Below the pieces are notes generated by a model, which saw only the letters and a program-made list of their open reading frames with translations, had not been told where the DNA came from and did no database searches. A stretch of DNA of 64,000 nucleotides from Terrimonas sp937888905 (GTDB lineage Bacteria; Bacteroidota; Bacteroidia; Chitinophagales; Chitinophagaceae), in assembly GCA_937888905.1 (NCBI GenBank), contig CALATA010000006.1, positions 225,421 through 289,420 of the forward strand, read 5' to 3'. This document shows, piece after piece, positions 8,663-19,100 of the stretch; position 1 is the first letter of the stretch, and every line of letters starts with the position of its first letter. The translations under genes and the position numbers were made by a program.

Positions 8663-9862
8663 ATGTTGAAAAAAACAGGTTACTGGCTGCTGCTACTGAT
8701 GATGGGTTGTTCGCTTTCAGCCTTCGCGCAAAAGAAGCCGCGTGTGTTTGCACTGGATGCTGACCGCCTTGCCGCGGCAAAACGCCGCGTTGCTTCTTCG
8801 GATGCGGCATTGATGCCGGCTTACAAGAAGCTGCTGAAAGAAGCGGACAAAGGATTGAAGTTCGGACCGGTGAGTGTGATGGAAAAGGCAATGACGCCAC
8901 CGAGCGGTGACAAGCATGACTACATGAGCCTGGCACCTTACTTCTGGCCCGATCCTTCAAAGCCCGATGGCCTTCCTTACCTGCGTAAGGACGGCCAGAC
9001 GAATCCGGAAGTAAAAGAGTTCAAAGACAAAGAATACCTGCCCCGGCTTTGCGATATCGTTTACCAGTTATCACTCGCGTGGTATTTATCAGGTAACAGC
9101 GCTTATGCAGAACATGCTTCAAAACTACTGCGCGTATGGTTTCTTGACGAAGCCACCCGCATGAACCCCAACCTGAACTATGGTCAGATGGTCAAAGGGG
9201 TAAATGACGGGAGAGGAGCAGGTCTGATCGATACGCGTCATTTTGTTAAGCTGATCGATGGAATCGGTTTGCTGGCAACTTCATCACAATGGAAGGTGGC
9301 TGATCAGGCTGGCATGCAACGCTGGTTCGCTGATTTCCTCACCTGGATGCAGACCAGCAAGAATGGCCGCGATGAAATGCGCGCACCCAACAATCACGGC
9401 GCCTGGTACGATGCACAACGCCTTTCCATGGCTTTGTTCATCGACAGTACACGCCTCGCCAAAGTGATTGTGGAGAATGCGGGCAAACGCCTCGACGTCC
9501 AGCAGGATGAGCAGGGATTGTTTCCAAAAGAAATGGAACGGACCATCTCCCTTCATTACAACGTATTTGCAATGGATGCCTTTTTTGAAATAGCAAAAAT
9601 GGCCACGCATACAGGCATTGATTTCTGGAACCATAAAACGCCATCAGGTAAATCACTGGCCAAAGGTTTTGCCGCCCTGCGTCCCTATCTCGAAGAAGAA
9701 AAGAAATGGGAAGGTCAGCAGATCAAACCTTATCCCAATGAAGAAAGCTTCGGACTGCTGATGGAAGGTGACCGCTTTGGTTGCAAAAGCTGCAAGGCGA
9801 GCGTGAAACGCATGGCCGGAGACAAAAGCGAAAGCTTACTGATCAATTTGCTCTATCCCTGA
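8663..9862 (+). CDS. Alginate lyase, PF05426 fold (PL5 or PL38-like)
   Basis: A 399-residue periplasmic protein with a signal peptide (1-23, ending AFAQ). The body is an (alpha/alpha) barrel of the alginate_lyase family: YMSLAPYFWPDP at about 93-104, NYGQMVKGVNDGRGAG in the middle, and NNHGAWYD at 243-250, where N244 and H245 are the expected neutraliser/base residues. AlgL-like PL5 enzymes are about 350-380 residues; Bacteroidota members of this Pfam family are often placed in PL38, which cleaves alginate blocks or glucuronan, and the present length fits either. With PL17 and the PL6-like protein it gives the locus three lyase folds. It lies 17 nt after the MBG protein gene and 48 nt before susC. 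Confidence 0.85.
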   Translation: MLKKTGYWLLLLMMGCSLSAFAQKKPRVFALDADRLAAAKRRVASSDAALMPAYKKLLKEADKGLKFGPVSVMEKAMTPPSGDKHDYMSLAPYFWPDPSKPDGLPYLRKDGQTNPEVKEFKDKEYLPRLCDIVYQLSLAWYLSGNSAYAEHASKLLRVWFLDEATRMNPNLNYGQMVKGVNDGRGAGLIDTRHFVKLIDGIGLLATSSQWKVADQAGMQRWFADFLTWMQTSKNGRDEMRAPNNHGAWYDAQRLSMALFIDSTRLAKVIVENAGKRLDVQQDEQGLFPKEMERTISLHYNVFAMDAFFEIAKMATHTGIDFWNHKTPSGKSLAKGFAALRPYLEEEKKWEGQQIKPYPNEESFGLLMEGDRFGCKSCKASVKRMAGDKSESLLINLLYP

Positions 9863-9910
9863 TATATACTAACACTAACTAACGACTCTGATAAGAAAAA
9901 ACTCAAAACA

Positions 9911-12900
9911 ATGAAAATGTTACGATGCTTGTCCACGCTGTTCGTTTTGCTGTTGCTTGGGGCAGCGGCATCCGGACAGAATAAAACCATCACGGGTAAA
10001 GTGACCAATTCGTTCGGCGAAATAATGCCGGGCGTAACGATTACCGCTCCCGGGAAGAAGGTAGTGAACACTACCTCTAAAGAAGACGGCAGCTACTCCA
10101 TCGCCGCGGCAGATGCCAAAACGCTGATCGTTTCTTATGTGGGTTACGAATCACAGACCATCGAGATCGGTGATAAGAAAGTGATCGACATTACCCTGAA
10201 ACAAAGCGCGGCTTCAATGGATGAAGTAGTGGTGATCGGTTATGGTACACAAAAAAAATCGCACCTGACAGGCTCTGTTTCAAAATTCAGGAATGAGAAA
10301 CTGGACGAAACACCGGTATCCAGGCTCGACCAGGCACTGCAGGGTAAAATTGCCGGTGTGCAAATCCAGAATGTCAGCTCTGAAGCTGGTTCGGATCCTA
10401 AAGTGCGTGTGCGGGGAACAAGCTCTATCAATGCCGGTGCAGATCCGCTCGTAGTAGTGGACGGTCACCCGGTGCCCGATGGTTTGGCTTTTGTAAACAT
10501 GGCCGACGTGGAATCGGTAGAAGTATTGAAAGATGCGGCTTCTGCAGCGATCTACGGTTCGCGCGGCGCGAGTGGTGTAATCATCATTACCACCAAGAGC
10601 GGTAAGGCTGACAAACCTAAATACTCCGTAAAGTTTTCTACCGGCGCCAAAACTGCGTACAAAACTTATCCGATGATGACTACCACCGAGTATACAAACA
10701 TGCTCTTTTACGAAGCATCATTGAAAGCAAAAGATCCGAGCATTACACCGCCCACGCCCACACAGATCATTGCCAACAACGAAAGAGCAGCCTACATCAT
10801 CGAACAAACGTTGCTTGGTGGTCAGGGTACCGACTGGCAGTCGGAAGCGCTGAGAAATGCGACCGTTCGCAACCTGATGGTGAACGTCTCCGGTGGTAAA
10901 AAAGATATCCGTTACTTCATTTCCGGCGGCTACCAGCGCGATCAGGGGCTGATGTATCACAGTGAATACGATCGTTTCAACCTGCGTACAAAACTCGACG
11001 CCAACCTCGGCAAACGCGTGAAGATGACGTTTAACCTGAACCCTTCTTATATCAAGCGTGAGCGTCCGTCAACCGGTTACATAGATTTCGTTCGCTTCCA
11101 ATCATTCCTCCCGGTATATCACACAGATGCTACTGCGGCTTTTGTCAACCAGACTCCGACATGGGCCAATATCCGTCCCGGCGATTTTGCACAGGCACGC
11201 CATTTCAACGGACGTATGTACAGCGGAATGATGCCTGATGGCTCTATCTGGACAAGCACCTCAAACGTAGACCCTTTCAATACGGCGAATAACTCACCTA
11301 AATCAGTACTGGAAACACGCTCGATTACTTCCAACGACTACCGTATGTTGAGCTCTGCCGATTTTACGGTTAATATCCTTCCCGGTCTTGATTTCAAAAG
11401 CATGGCCAGCTTCTACGTGAACTATACGGTAGGACTTGACTTTGCCAAACGTAATTCCAACCGTGAAGGGGATATCAACAAAGGTATTTATAACAACCGC
11501 CTGTTCACCGATATACTTTCGGAAAACCTGTTGACCTATAACAAAAAGATCAAAGATCATTCGTTCAACGTGCTGGCTGGTTATACCGTGCAGCAAACCA
11601 AGATCAATGATCAGCAGATCACCGGTGTGGATTATCCCAGTGATAATATCACTACCCTCAACACGGCGTTGCAGATCGATCAGAATAAAACGGCAACCTT
11701 TAACCTGCGCAACCAGATCGGTCTTCAATCTGTACTGGGCCGTGTTACCTATGCTTATCAAAACAAGTATCTGCTGGCTGCCAGCTATCGTACCGATGGA
11801 AGCTCTTACTTTGCTCCCGGGAAAAAATGGGGTGCGTTCCCGTCGGTGTCACTCGGCTGGGTGCTGACCGAAGAGAAGTTTATGAATAAGGCTGACTGGA
11901 TCAGCAACCTGAAACTCCGCGGAAGTTATGGTGTAACGGGTAACAACCGTATCGTAGATTTCGCCTTCGTGGACCTGCTGTATGCAGCCAACTATCCGCT
12001 GGGTGCGCAAACGGGTACATCTGTTGTAGGTCAGGTACCATCACGCGACATCCTTTCCAACCCTGATATCACCTGGGAAAGAACATTTCAGTTCAATGGT
12101 GGTATCGATATCGGTGTATTCAACAATGCGGTGAACCTTTCCATAGACGTTTATCAATCCAAAACAGATCAACTGTTGTTGCGTCAGGCTACCATGGGTT
12201 TTGCGGGTGTGCCTTTATTCTGGAACAACATCGGCAGGCTGCGTAACCGCGGTATCGAATTTGAACTGACAACAAATAATATCCGTAAGAAAGATTTCCG
12301 CTGGACAACATCAGCCAATCTTTCCCATAATCGCAACAGACTGCTGAACCTGGCGGATGAAAAATTCCTGACCAACCTGGGTGAGCGTTCAGAAATCTAC
12401 CGCAATATTGTAGGTGGTCCGCTGGTACAATACTTTGGTTATAAAACCGACGGTGTATGGCTTTCACAGGCACAGATAGATCAGGCTGTCGCGGGCGGTC
12501 TCACCACTTCACTTTCCAACATGCTGGTGCCCGGTGGTTTGAAACTCGTCGATTATAACGGCGACAACCGTATTGATGAGAATGACCGTACTTATATCGG
12601 TAATCCTTATCCCGATTTCACCTGGGGCATCGTTAACAACCTTACCTATAAGGCTTTTGACCTGAGCTTCATGTTACAGGGAAGCCAGGGTGGTCAACTG
12701 GTGAACGGCGATCCTAACTATAACGAAACAAAACGTTACAATAAAAATTACAACCAGAACCGCTGGATCAGCCCGATGTTCCCCGGTGATGGCAAAACGC
12801 CTTATTCTACCATCGGCTTCAACTGGATGCTGACCGATTATGTAGTGGAAGATGCATCTTACTGGGCGCTGCGTGAGGTGATCATCGGGTATACACTGCC

Positions 12901-13114
12901 AGCCAAATTGGTAAAACGCACATTCCTGAACTCGGCAAGATTGTATTTCTCCGGACAAAACCTGTTCTTCCATACACCGAAAAGCTATCGTGGTATCAAT
13001 ACGGAAGCCCGGTTCAATTCCGGACCGTATGCAGGTTCTCTGCTGGATGGTTATCAGCGCGGAAGCTTTCCAATGCCACGTACCATTCTGTTCGGTATCG
13101 ATGTTAATTTTTAA
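9911..13114 (+). CDS. SusC-like TonB-dependent outer-membrane transporter
   Basis: A 1067-residue protein with a signal peptide (1-24), a carboxypeptidase-D-regulatory-like Ig domain (about 26-100, TGKVTNSFGEIMPGVTI), the SusC linker MDEVVVIGYGTQKK, a plug domain (about 115-225, ending IYGSRGASGVIIITTKSG) and a 22-strand-type beta barrel to the C-terminal Phe. SusC proteins import glycan oligomers over the outer membrane, powered by TonB-ExbBD, with the SusD partner acting as a lid. The SusD gene begins 21 nt downstream. Context points to alginate oligosaccharides as cargo. The regulator of this locus is not in the window. Confidence 0.95.
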   Translation: MKMLRCLSTLFVLLLLGAAASGQNKTITGKVTNSFGEIMPGVTITAPGKKVVNTTSKEDGSYSIAAADAKTLIVSYVGYESQTIEIGDKKVIDITLKQSAASMDEVVVIGYGTQKKSHLTGSVSKFRNEKLDETPVSRLDQALQGKIAGVQIQNVSSEAGSDPKVRVRGTSSINAGADPLVVVDGHPVPDGLAFVNMADVESVEVLKDAASAAIYGSRGASGVIIITTKSGKADKPKYSVKFSTGAKTAYKTYPMMTTTEYTNMLFYEASLKAKDPSITPPTPTQIIANNERAAYIIEQTLLGGQGTDWQSEALRNATVRNLMVNVSGGKKDIRYFISGGYQRDQGLMYHSEYDRFNLRTKLDANLGKRVKMTFNLNPSYIKRERPSTGYIDFVRFQSFLPVYHTDATAAFVNQTPTWANIRPGDFAQARHFNGRMYSGMMPDGSIWTSTSNVDPFNTANNSPKSVLETRSITSNDYRMLSSADFTVNILPGLDFKSMASFYVNYTVGLDFAKRNSNREGDINKGIYNNRLFTDILSENLLTYNKKIKDHSFNVLAGYTVQQTKINDQQITGVDYPSDNITTLNTALQIDQNKTATFNLRNQIGLQSVLGRVTYAYQNKYLLAASYRTDGSSYFAPGKKWGAFPSVSLGWVLTEEKFMNKADWISNLKLRGSYGVTGNNRIVDFAFVDLLYAANYPLGAQTGTSVVGQVPSRDILSNPDITWERTFQFNGGIDIGVFNNAVNLSIDVYQSKTDQLLLRQATMGFAGVPLFWNNIGRLRNRGIEFELTTNNIRKKDFRWTTSANLSHNRNRLLNLADEKFLTNLGERSEIYRNIVGGPLVQYFGYKTDGVWLSQAQIDQAVAGGLTTSLSNMLVPGGLKLVDYNGDNRIDENDRTYIGNPYPDFTWGIVNNLTYKAFDLSFMLQGSQGGQLVNGDPNYNETKRYNKNYNQNRWISPMFPGDGKTPYSTIGFNWMLTDYVVEDASYWALREVIIGYTLPAKLVKRTFLNSARLYFSGQNLFFHTPKSYRGINTEARFNSGPYAGSLLDGYQRGSFPMPRTILFGIDVNF

Positions 13115-13135
13115 ACCACGCTCAATAACTACAAT

Positions 13136-14680
13136 ATGAAAAAGCTTCAATATCTCTTGCTGTTTTGCGGGCTCGGTTTAATGAGCTGCAAAAAAGTGAT
13201 CGATCTTTATCCGCAGTCAAACCTGAACACAGGTACTTATTATACAAACGTGGAGGAAGTGAAGGCCGGTCTTACCGGTGCTTACAACGGCCTTCAGCGC
13301 CCGATGTTGTATGAATGGCAACTGACGGAATTGCGGACGGATAACTCCAAACAGGGTGCACCTGCGAGTACGGCTTCTACCAACCGTGAGCTGAGTGACC
13401 TGGATATGTTTATTCCCAACACATCGCATCCCACTATTTACAATTACTGGCTGGCTACTTATAACAATATCCGCAATGCCAACATCATCCTGCAACGTCT
13501 CGGTGTGGTGTATGATCCTGCTGCGGGTAGTATTTCACTTTCACCAATCACTATTCCGATTACGGAAACCGATCGTAAACAACTGGCCGGTGAAGCACTT
13601 TTTATCCGTGCGTATCACTATTTCAACCTGGTGCGTTTGTTCGGTGGTGTAATGCTTGTATATGAGCCGATCTCTCCTGCGCAATCAAAAACCATGAACC
13701 GCGTACCGGAGGCAGATATTTATAAATTGATCCAGGCTGATCTTACTACTGCTTCGCAGTGGATGAATCAACTGAAGTTCACACAAATGGCTTCAGCCGA
13801 TCTTGGCCGCGCTACGAGTTGGGCGGCAAAGGGTATGCTGGCAAAAGTATACCTGACGCTGAACCGTAAAGCGGAAGCGATCACCTTGCTGCAGGATGTA
13901 ATGACTAACAGTGGTTATAGCATGCAGGGTTCTTATAACAATGTATTTTCGATCAACAACGAGATGAACTCCGAAATCATGTTTGCCGTACGTTACAAGG
14001 CGGGTGGGCTTGGACTGGGTTCGTCTTTTGCCAACACCTTTGCACCGCTGGGTACAGGTTCCAATGTGATCAACGGTGATGGAGACGGTCTTAACTATCC
14101 CACTGCGGATCTCGATACCGCGGTAGTGGCAACAGACGGGCGCCGTGCTTTGCTGATTGCTACCTATGGTACAGGCGCCACGACCAAATTCTATACACGT
14201 AAATTCTTCTCTTCCGTGATCATTACCGATGATGCAGAGAATGACTGGCCGGTATTGCGTTATGCCGACATCATCCTGATGCTGGCGGAAGCACAAGGCT
14301 ATTCTCCTGCCAGCGTGGGATTGATCAACCAGGTACGGTCACGTTCATTGCCGGCGCTCGATCCTGCCGTGATCAACACCACCGCGTTGTTTGAGAAAGC
14401 GCTTGCCGAAGAGCGCCGTATCGAGTTCGCCTTCGAGAACCAGCGCTTCTTTGATCTCGTGCGCTTCAATACAACCATGACTACCATTACTGCCGAACAG
14501 ATCATGAAAGATCACTTTGCGGATGAGTACGCCACGCACTACAGCCGCTACCTTGATCCTACGCCAACGCTGGCGCAGCTACAGGGGTATGTTACGCGTC
14601 AGAAGTTGTTGCTGCCAATTCCGCAGCGCGAGATCGACACGAATACGCAATTGGTGATCGAACAAAATCCGGGTTATTGA
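13136..14680 (+). CDS. SusD-like surface glycan-binding lipoprotein (RagB/SusD)
   Basis: A 514-residue lipoprotein with lipobox LMSC (Cys18). The N-terminal SusD-like domain contains the helical region around QLAGEALFIRAYHYFNLVRLFGG, diagnostic of the family, and the C-terminal RagB part contains LAEERRIEFAFENQRFFDL, also near-universal. It should sit on the outside of the outer membrane as the lid of the SusC barrel encoded just upstream. Length is normal for the family. The likely ligand is alginate or its oligomers, from gene context only. Confidence 0.95.
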   Translation: MKKLQYLLLFCGLGLMSCKKVIDLYPQSNLNTGTYYTNVEEVKAGLTGAYNGLQRPMLYEWQLTELRTDNSKQGAPASTASTNRELSDLDMFIPNTSHPTIYNYWLATYNNIRNANIILQRLGVVYDPAAGSISLSPITIPITETDRKQLAGEALFIRAYHYFNLVRLFGGVMLVYEPISPAQSKTMNRVPEADIYKLIQADLTTASQWMNQLKFTQMASADLGRATSWAAKGMLAKVYLTLNRKAEAITLLQDVMTNSGYSMQGSYNNVFSINNEMNSEIMFAVRYKAGGLGLGSSFANTFAPLGTGSNVINGDGDGLNYPTADLDTAVVATDGRRALLIATYGTGATTKFYTRKFFSSVIITDDAENDWPVLRYADIILMLAEAQGYSPASVGLINQVRSRSLPALDPAVINTTALFEKALAEERRIEFAFENQRFFDLVRFNTTMTTITAEQIMKDHFADEYATHYSRYLDPTPTLAQLQGYVTRQKLLLPIPQREIDTNTQLVIEQNPGY

Positions 14681-14740
14681 TGAGCCCGCAACGAAAAAAC
14701 AAATCGCCTCGTCATTGTTTTATTGCATTAAAATAAAAAT

Positions 14741-15631
14741 ATGAAAAGAACATTTCTGGCTCTTATGAGTATCTGCCTGGTTAGCTTGACGCTGCATGCG
14801 CAGGATACCACGGCATTTAAACCGGTAGAATATCCCGATGGATTCACTTCGCAACTGAATGTGGTATATGCCAAAGCGAAAGACTGGGAAGGGAAGATGG
14901 ACTTGTACCTGCCTCCCAAAAGCGCCGGTCCTTCCGCTGTTGTGATTAATATACATGGTGGCGGCTGGAATAAGGGTTCGAAAGAATCGCAGACAGGTTT
15001 CAGCACATTTTTTAAAATGGGATTTGCGGTAGCAAACATCGCTTACCGTCTCACAGGTCAGGCTACTGCTCCGGCTGCGGTTGAAGACGCCCGTTGTGCA
15101 TTAATTTACCTGATCAAAAACGCAAAAGAGCTTAATATCGACGTTAACCGCATTGTGGTAATGGGCGGCAGCGCGGGTGGCCACCTGGCCTTAATGGCCG
15201 GCCTGCTGGGTAATGATCATCGTTTCGATGGCAATTGTCCGGGTGTTGAAAATATTAAAGTGGCTGCCATCATCGACAAATATGGTATAACTGATGTGTG
15301 GGATTGGGGATATGGAACACGTATTACCAGCAGGTCGGCCGAACGCTGGTTAGGCGACAAGGCAAAGGACAAAAAATTTGCAGCGTCGGTTTCTCCGATC
15401 ACTTACGTAAACAAAAACAGCCCTCCCATATTTATTGTACATGGCAATGCCGATCCTATTGTTCCTTATGAGCAGTCAGTAGAATTGCACAAAAAATTGA
15501 AAGAACTGGGCGTGGAAACTGAATTCATCACCGTTGAGGGAGGGGAGCACGGAAAATTCACGAAGGAAAAAAATTCAGAGCTGAACAAGTCGATTATCGC
15601 GTTTTTGAAGAAATTGGGCATCGCAAAATAA
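14741..15631 (+). CDS. Secreted alpha/beta-hydrolase, acetylesterase-like (BD-FAE type)
   Basis: A 296-residue protein with a signal peptide (1-20, ending LHAQ). The oxyanion motif HGGGW is at 72-76, the nucleophile S144 lies in GGSAGG, D238 in HGNADPIVPY, and H270 in EGGEHGKF, so the catalytic triad is complete. This branch of alpha/beta hydrolases removes acyl groups (acetyl, feruloyl) from polysaccharides. As the last gene of the alginate operon it could remove O-acetyl groups from bacterial (Pseudomonas or Azotobacter) alginate, which would otherwise block lyases; that is an inference. It lies 60 nt after susD and is followed at once by a strong terminator. Confidence 0.85.
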   Translation: MKRTFLALMSICLVSLTLHAQDTTAFKPVEYPDGFTSQLNVVYAKAKDWEGKMDLYLPPKSAGPSAVVINIHGGGWNKGSKESQTGFSTFFKMGFAVANIAYRLTGQATAPAAVEDARCALIYLIKNAKELNIDVNRIVVMGGSAGGHLALMAGLLGNDHRFDGNCPGVENIKVAAIIDKYGITDVWDWGYGTRITSRSAERWLGDKAKDKKFAASVSPITYVNKNSPPIFIVHGNADPIVPYEQSVELHKKLKELGVETEFITVEGGEHGKFTKEKNSELNKSIIAFLKKLGIAK

Positions 15632-15652
15632 TTGATGTTACTACATCGATTG

Positions 15653-15683
15653 AAAAGCCGGCAATGAGTGCCGGCTTTTTTTT
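15653..15683 (+). terminator. Intrinsic terminator of the alginate locus
   Basis: A 7-bp GC-rich stem (GCCGGCA at 15657-15663, TGCCGGC at 15669-15675) with a 5-nt loop is followed by eight T residues. It lies 22 nt after the esterase stop and marks the end of the operon. Confidence 0.9.
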
Positions 15684-16193
15684 GTGTAGGCTATTAAAAA
15701 AAATCGAATGACAATAGCCGGGTTATTGCTAATGGATAGTCGAGGAAAATGGTAGGGAATGTTCTTTAGCGTAATAGATATGTAAAAAAATAAGCATGAA
15801 AGCGGTTGCAGAAAACCGCAGAAAATAATCGCAAATTTTAATTCGTGTGTGGTTTTTTTATTAAGATTTTGTTATAACATTGCGACGACTTTATTTACAG
15901 CTGTTCGTACTACATCACTACTGTTATTGGTCTGAATATCCGAAAAACCGCTTAGCAACCATTAAATGCATGTCTCCGGACAGCGGGATATGCATCCACC
16001 ACTAACGATGCTCTGATCTTCCGTAAGGAGGGCCGGGGCCATATTAAGGCAGGGTTAGGCACGCAGAAAAATCACTAACAAGATTGCGGGGGGAGCAGTG
16101 TTTCTTATAGAACGCTGGGGGGATATGTTTTGCCCTGTCTGAAAGAACTGAAACGGCTACTTTATACATATATACCAAAACGGTCGAGTTCTT
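15684..16193 (+). other. 510-nt intergenic region and probable long 5' leader of the giant surface-protein gene
   Basis: No open frame with coding character was found here. The first part is AT-rich with a small hairpin (GCGGTT ... AACCGC near 15803-15820). The second half (about 15960-16190) is richer in G, with G6 and G7 runs near 16087 and 16120 and a repeated cactaac string. The promoter of the 16194 gene should lie here, perhaps in the AT-rich stretch 15850-15900, but I found no convincing TAnnTTTG box. I could not match the G-rich leader to a known riboswitch. Confidence 0.4.
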
Positions 16194-19100
16194 ATGAGAA
16201 AAATCTACGTAACTGCATGTTATGGCAAATCCCTTGTGCTTGCGGCGCTGCTATGCCTTTTCAATTGCATAAGCTTTGCGCAAAACACAGTGGTCATCAA
16301 CACGGGAACGGCTGGCACACCGCAATACAATGCCGGTCCTGTTTACCGCTCTTCTGCCGCCAGCGCCTATGACGCAAGCAGATATGTTTATCTGTACACT
16401 GCCGAAGAATTGTCTGCTGCAGGCATCGGCTCCGGTGCCAGCATCACCCGATTAGGATGGGTGAAAAATAACACCGCCACAACCACAGGCGGTGGTGTTA
16501 TGCGTATTTATCTGAAGAACTCGGCTGCTACTGAGTTTGCGCAAGCCTCGGAAACCTGGGCCAACCTCAACAGCGGGGCTGTATTGGTATATGAAAATCT
16601 CAACCAGGAAATTCCTGCAACAGCAACGCCCAACTACATTACCTTCAACCTCACGGCGCCCTTTGTGTACACCGGGGGCTCGATGGAAGTATCGGTGGAA
16701 TGGGATGCCAACCAGATTACAGGCAACCCCAGTACCGGCACGTTCGACTGGATGTGGTCTACTGTACCAAACCGTATTTATGGCACAGGGCAAACGGTTA
16801 TGACCAATGCCGCTACCCTGAGTTCAACATCCAACTCCATTTCCGCCATCGATGATCGTCGTCCTTTCATACAAATCACTTATGGCGCGAATGCTGCCTG
16901 TACCGCGCCTCCCACACCCGGTACTACAACGGTAAGTTCAGCCGCCGTATGCGCCGGTACCCCGGTGAATTTTTCGTTGACGGGTAACTCCTTCGGCACG
17001 GGCCAGACTTATCAATGGCAGACATCTGCCGCAGCCGGTGGTCCGTTTACTGATGTCGGAACCTCGCAAACCACGCCGGGCGCCACATTCAACGCACCGG
17101 CCGGTGTTACTTACTACCGGGCGGCAGTTACCTGTAGCGGCAATACTGCCTACTCCACGCCGATAGCCGTTACCGGTTATGCAGGACTTCCGGGTGGTAC
17201 TTATACGATCAACTCGGCCGCACCCACACTGGGCAGCAACTTCAATAATTTTACCGACGTTGTAACAGCGCTTACCTGCGGTATACAGGGGCCTGTTGTA
17301 TTCAACGTAGTAACGGTTAACGCTACTTACAACGAACAAATGATCCTTCCGGAAGTAGCCGGAACCTCCGCAACCAATACGATCACTTTCAATGGTAATG
17401 GCAACACACTGGCATTTGCGTCAGCCAATACCAACGAGCGCGCGGTGATCAAACTCAACGGAACCGATCATGTAACGATCGACAGCTTCAATATCGTTGC
17501 ATCTGCCGGTACCTATGGTTTTGGTATCCAACTGATTAACGGCGCGGACTCCAACACGATCCGCCGGTGTACGATCGATGCCAATATCACTACCACGTCT
17601 ACCAACTTTGCCGGTATTGCTGTCAGCGGCAGTGCCACCTCGGCCACTACTGCGGGCTCTCTCAGCGATGGCAACCTGATCGAAAACAACACGGTGCGCG
17701 GTGGCTACTATGGTATCACCGTAATGGGTACGACAACGGCAGGTAACCAAATCCAGAATAACACGGTTCGCAACAACAGAGTGACCGACTTCTATTATTA
17801 CGGTATTTATTCGACCGGCACTAATAAGCTCGTGATCGAAGGCAATGATCTCGAACGCCCTACACGCACAGCCGGCACAACGGTATACATGGTTTACTAC
17901 ACCGGCGTTACCACAGGTACACGTTTTTCCGCCAACCGCCTTCATAACCCTTATGGCAGCAACCAGGCTGCCGCCGGTGACGTGTATGTACATTATATGA
18001 CAGGTGCGGATGGTACGAGTGGCAACGAGAACCTTATCAGCAATAACCTGATCTATGACATGAACGGGGGAGGCCTTATCTATGGCTTCTATAACGCCAG
18101 CTCCGATTATGTGCGTTATTATCATAATACCATTTCCGTTGACCGCCCCGCCAGCACTTCAACAGACCTGACGCGCGGCTTTTACCAAACCACGGCGTCC
18201 GTTGGCATCGAATACAAAAACAACATTGTTGCGATCAACCGTGGTGGAACGGGTGTGATCACGGCCATTTACATGAATACGGCTACGACAACATTTGTTT
18301 CAAATAACAACAACTTTATCGTCGCCGGTGCATCGGCTTCCGTTGGTTATTTCGACGGTAACAGCCGTGCGACATTGGCAGACTGGAGAACGGCTACCAC
18401 GCAGGATGCTGCATCGGTATCTGTGGATCCTCAATTCCTCGATCCGAACAGCGGGTTCTATTATCCCAACAATTCCGCGATGGACAACCTCGGTACTCCC
18501 GTTGGTGTAACGACGGATATTACAGGGGCAACGCGGAGCACGACCACACCGGATATCGGTGCGTACGAATTTGCTCCGGTAGGTTGCGTTAACCCGCCGG
18601 TTCCAGGCACCGTTACTACCACACAAAGTCCCGTATGTACCGGCACTACCTTCACGCTTGGATTTACGGGCGGATCGATAGGTGCGGGTCTCACTTATCA
18701 ATGGCAGCGTAACACAGGCAGCGGCTGGACAGATATTGCGGGCGCTACCAATACGACGCTCAGCCTGACTCAGTCGGTAACAACTTCTTACCGGATCACA
18801 GTTTCCTGTAATGGAAATACAGCCGTGCCTTCCGCTCCGCTGGATGTGATCACGCCCCCCGGCATGGCAGGTAACTACACCATCAACTCGGGTGTGGCTA
18901 CAGGCGGTACCAACTTCCAGTCGTTCAACGACGCGAACAGTGCATTGCGCTGTGGCATTTCTGCTGCTGTGGTGATCGATGTGGTGGCTGCTACCGGACC
19001 TTACAACGAGCAACTGATCATGGATGAAATTCCGGGTGCCTCGTCTGTGAACACGGTTACCTTCCGCGGTAATGGCAACACGCTTGCCTTTGCCGCTCCG

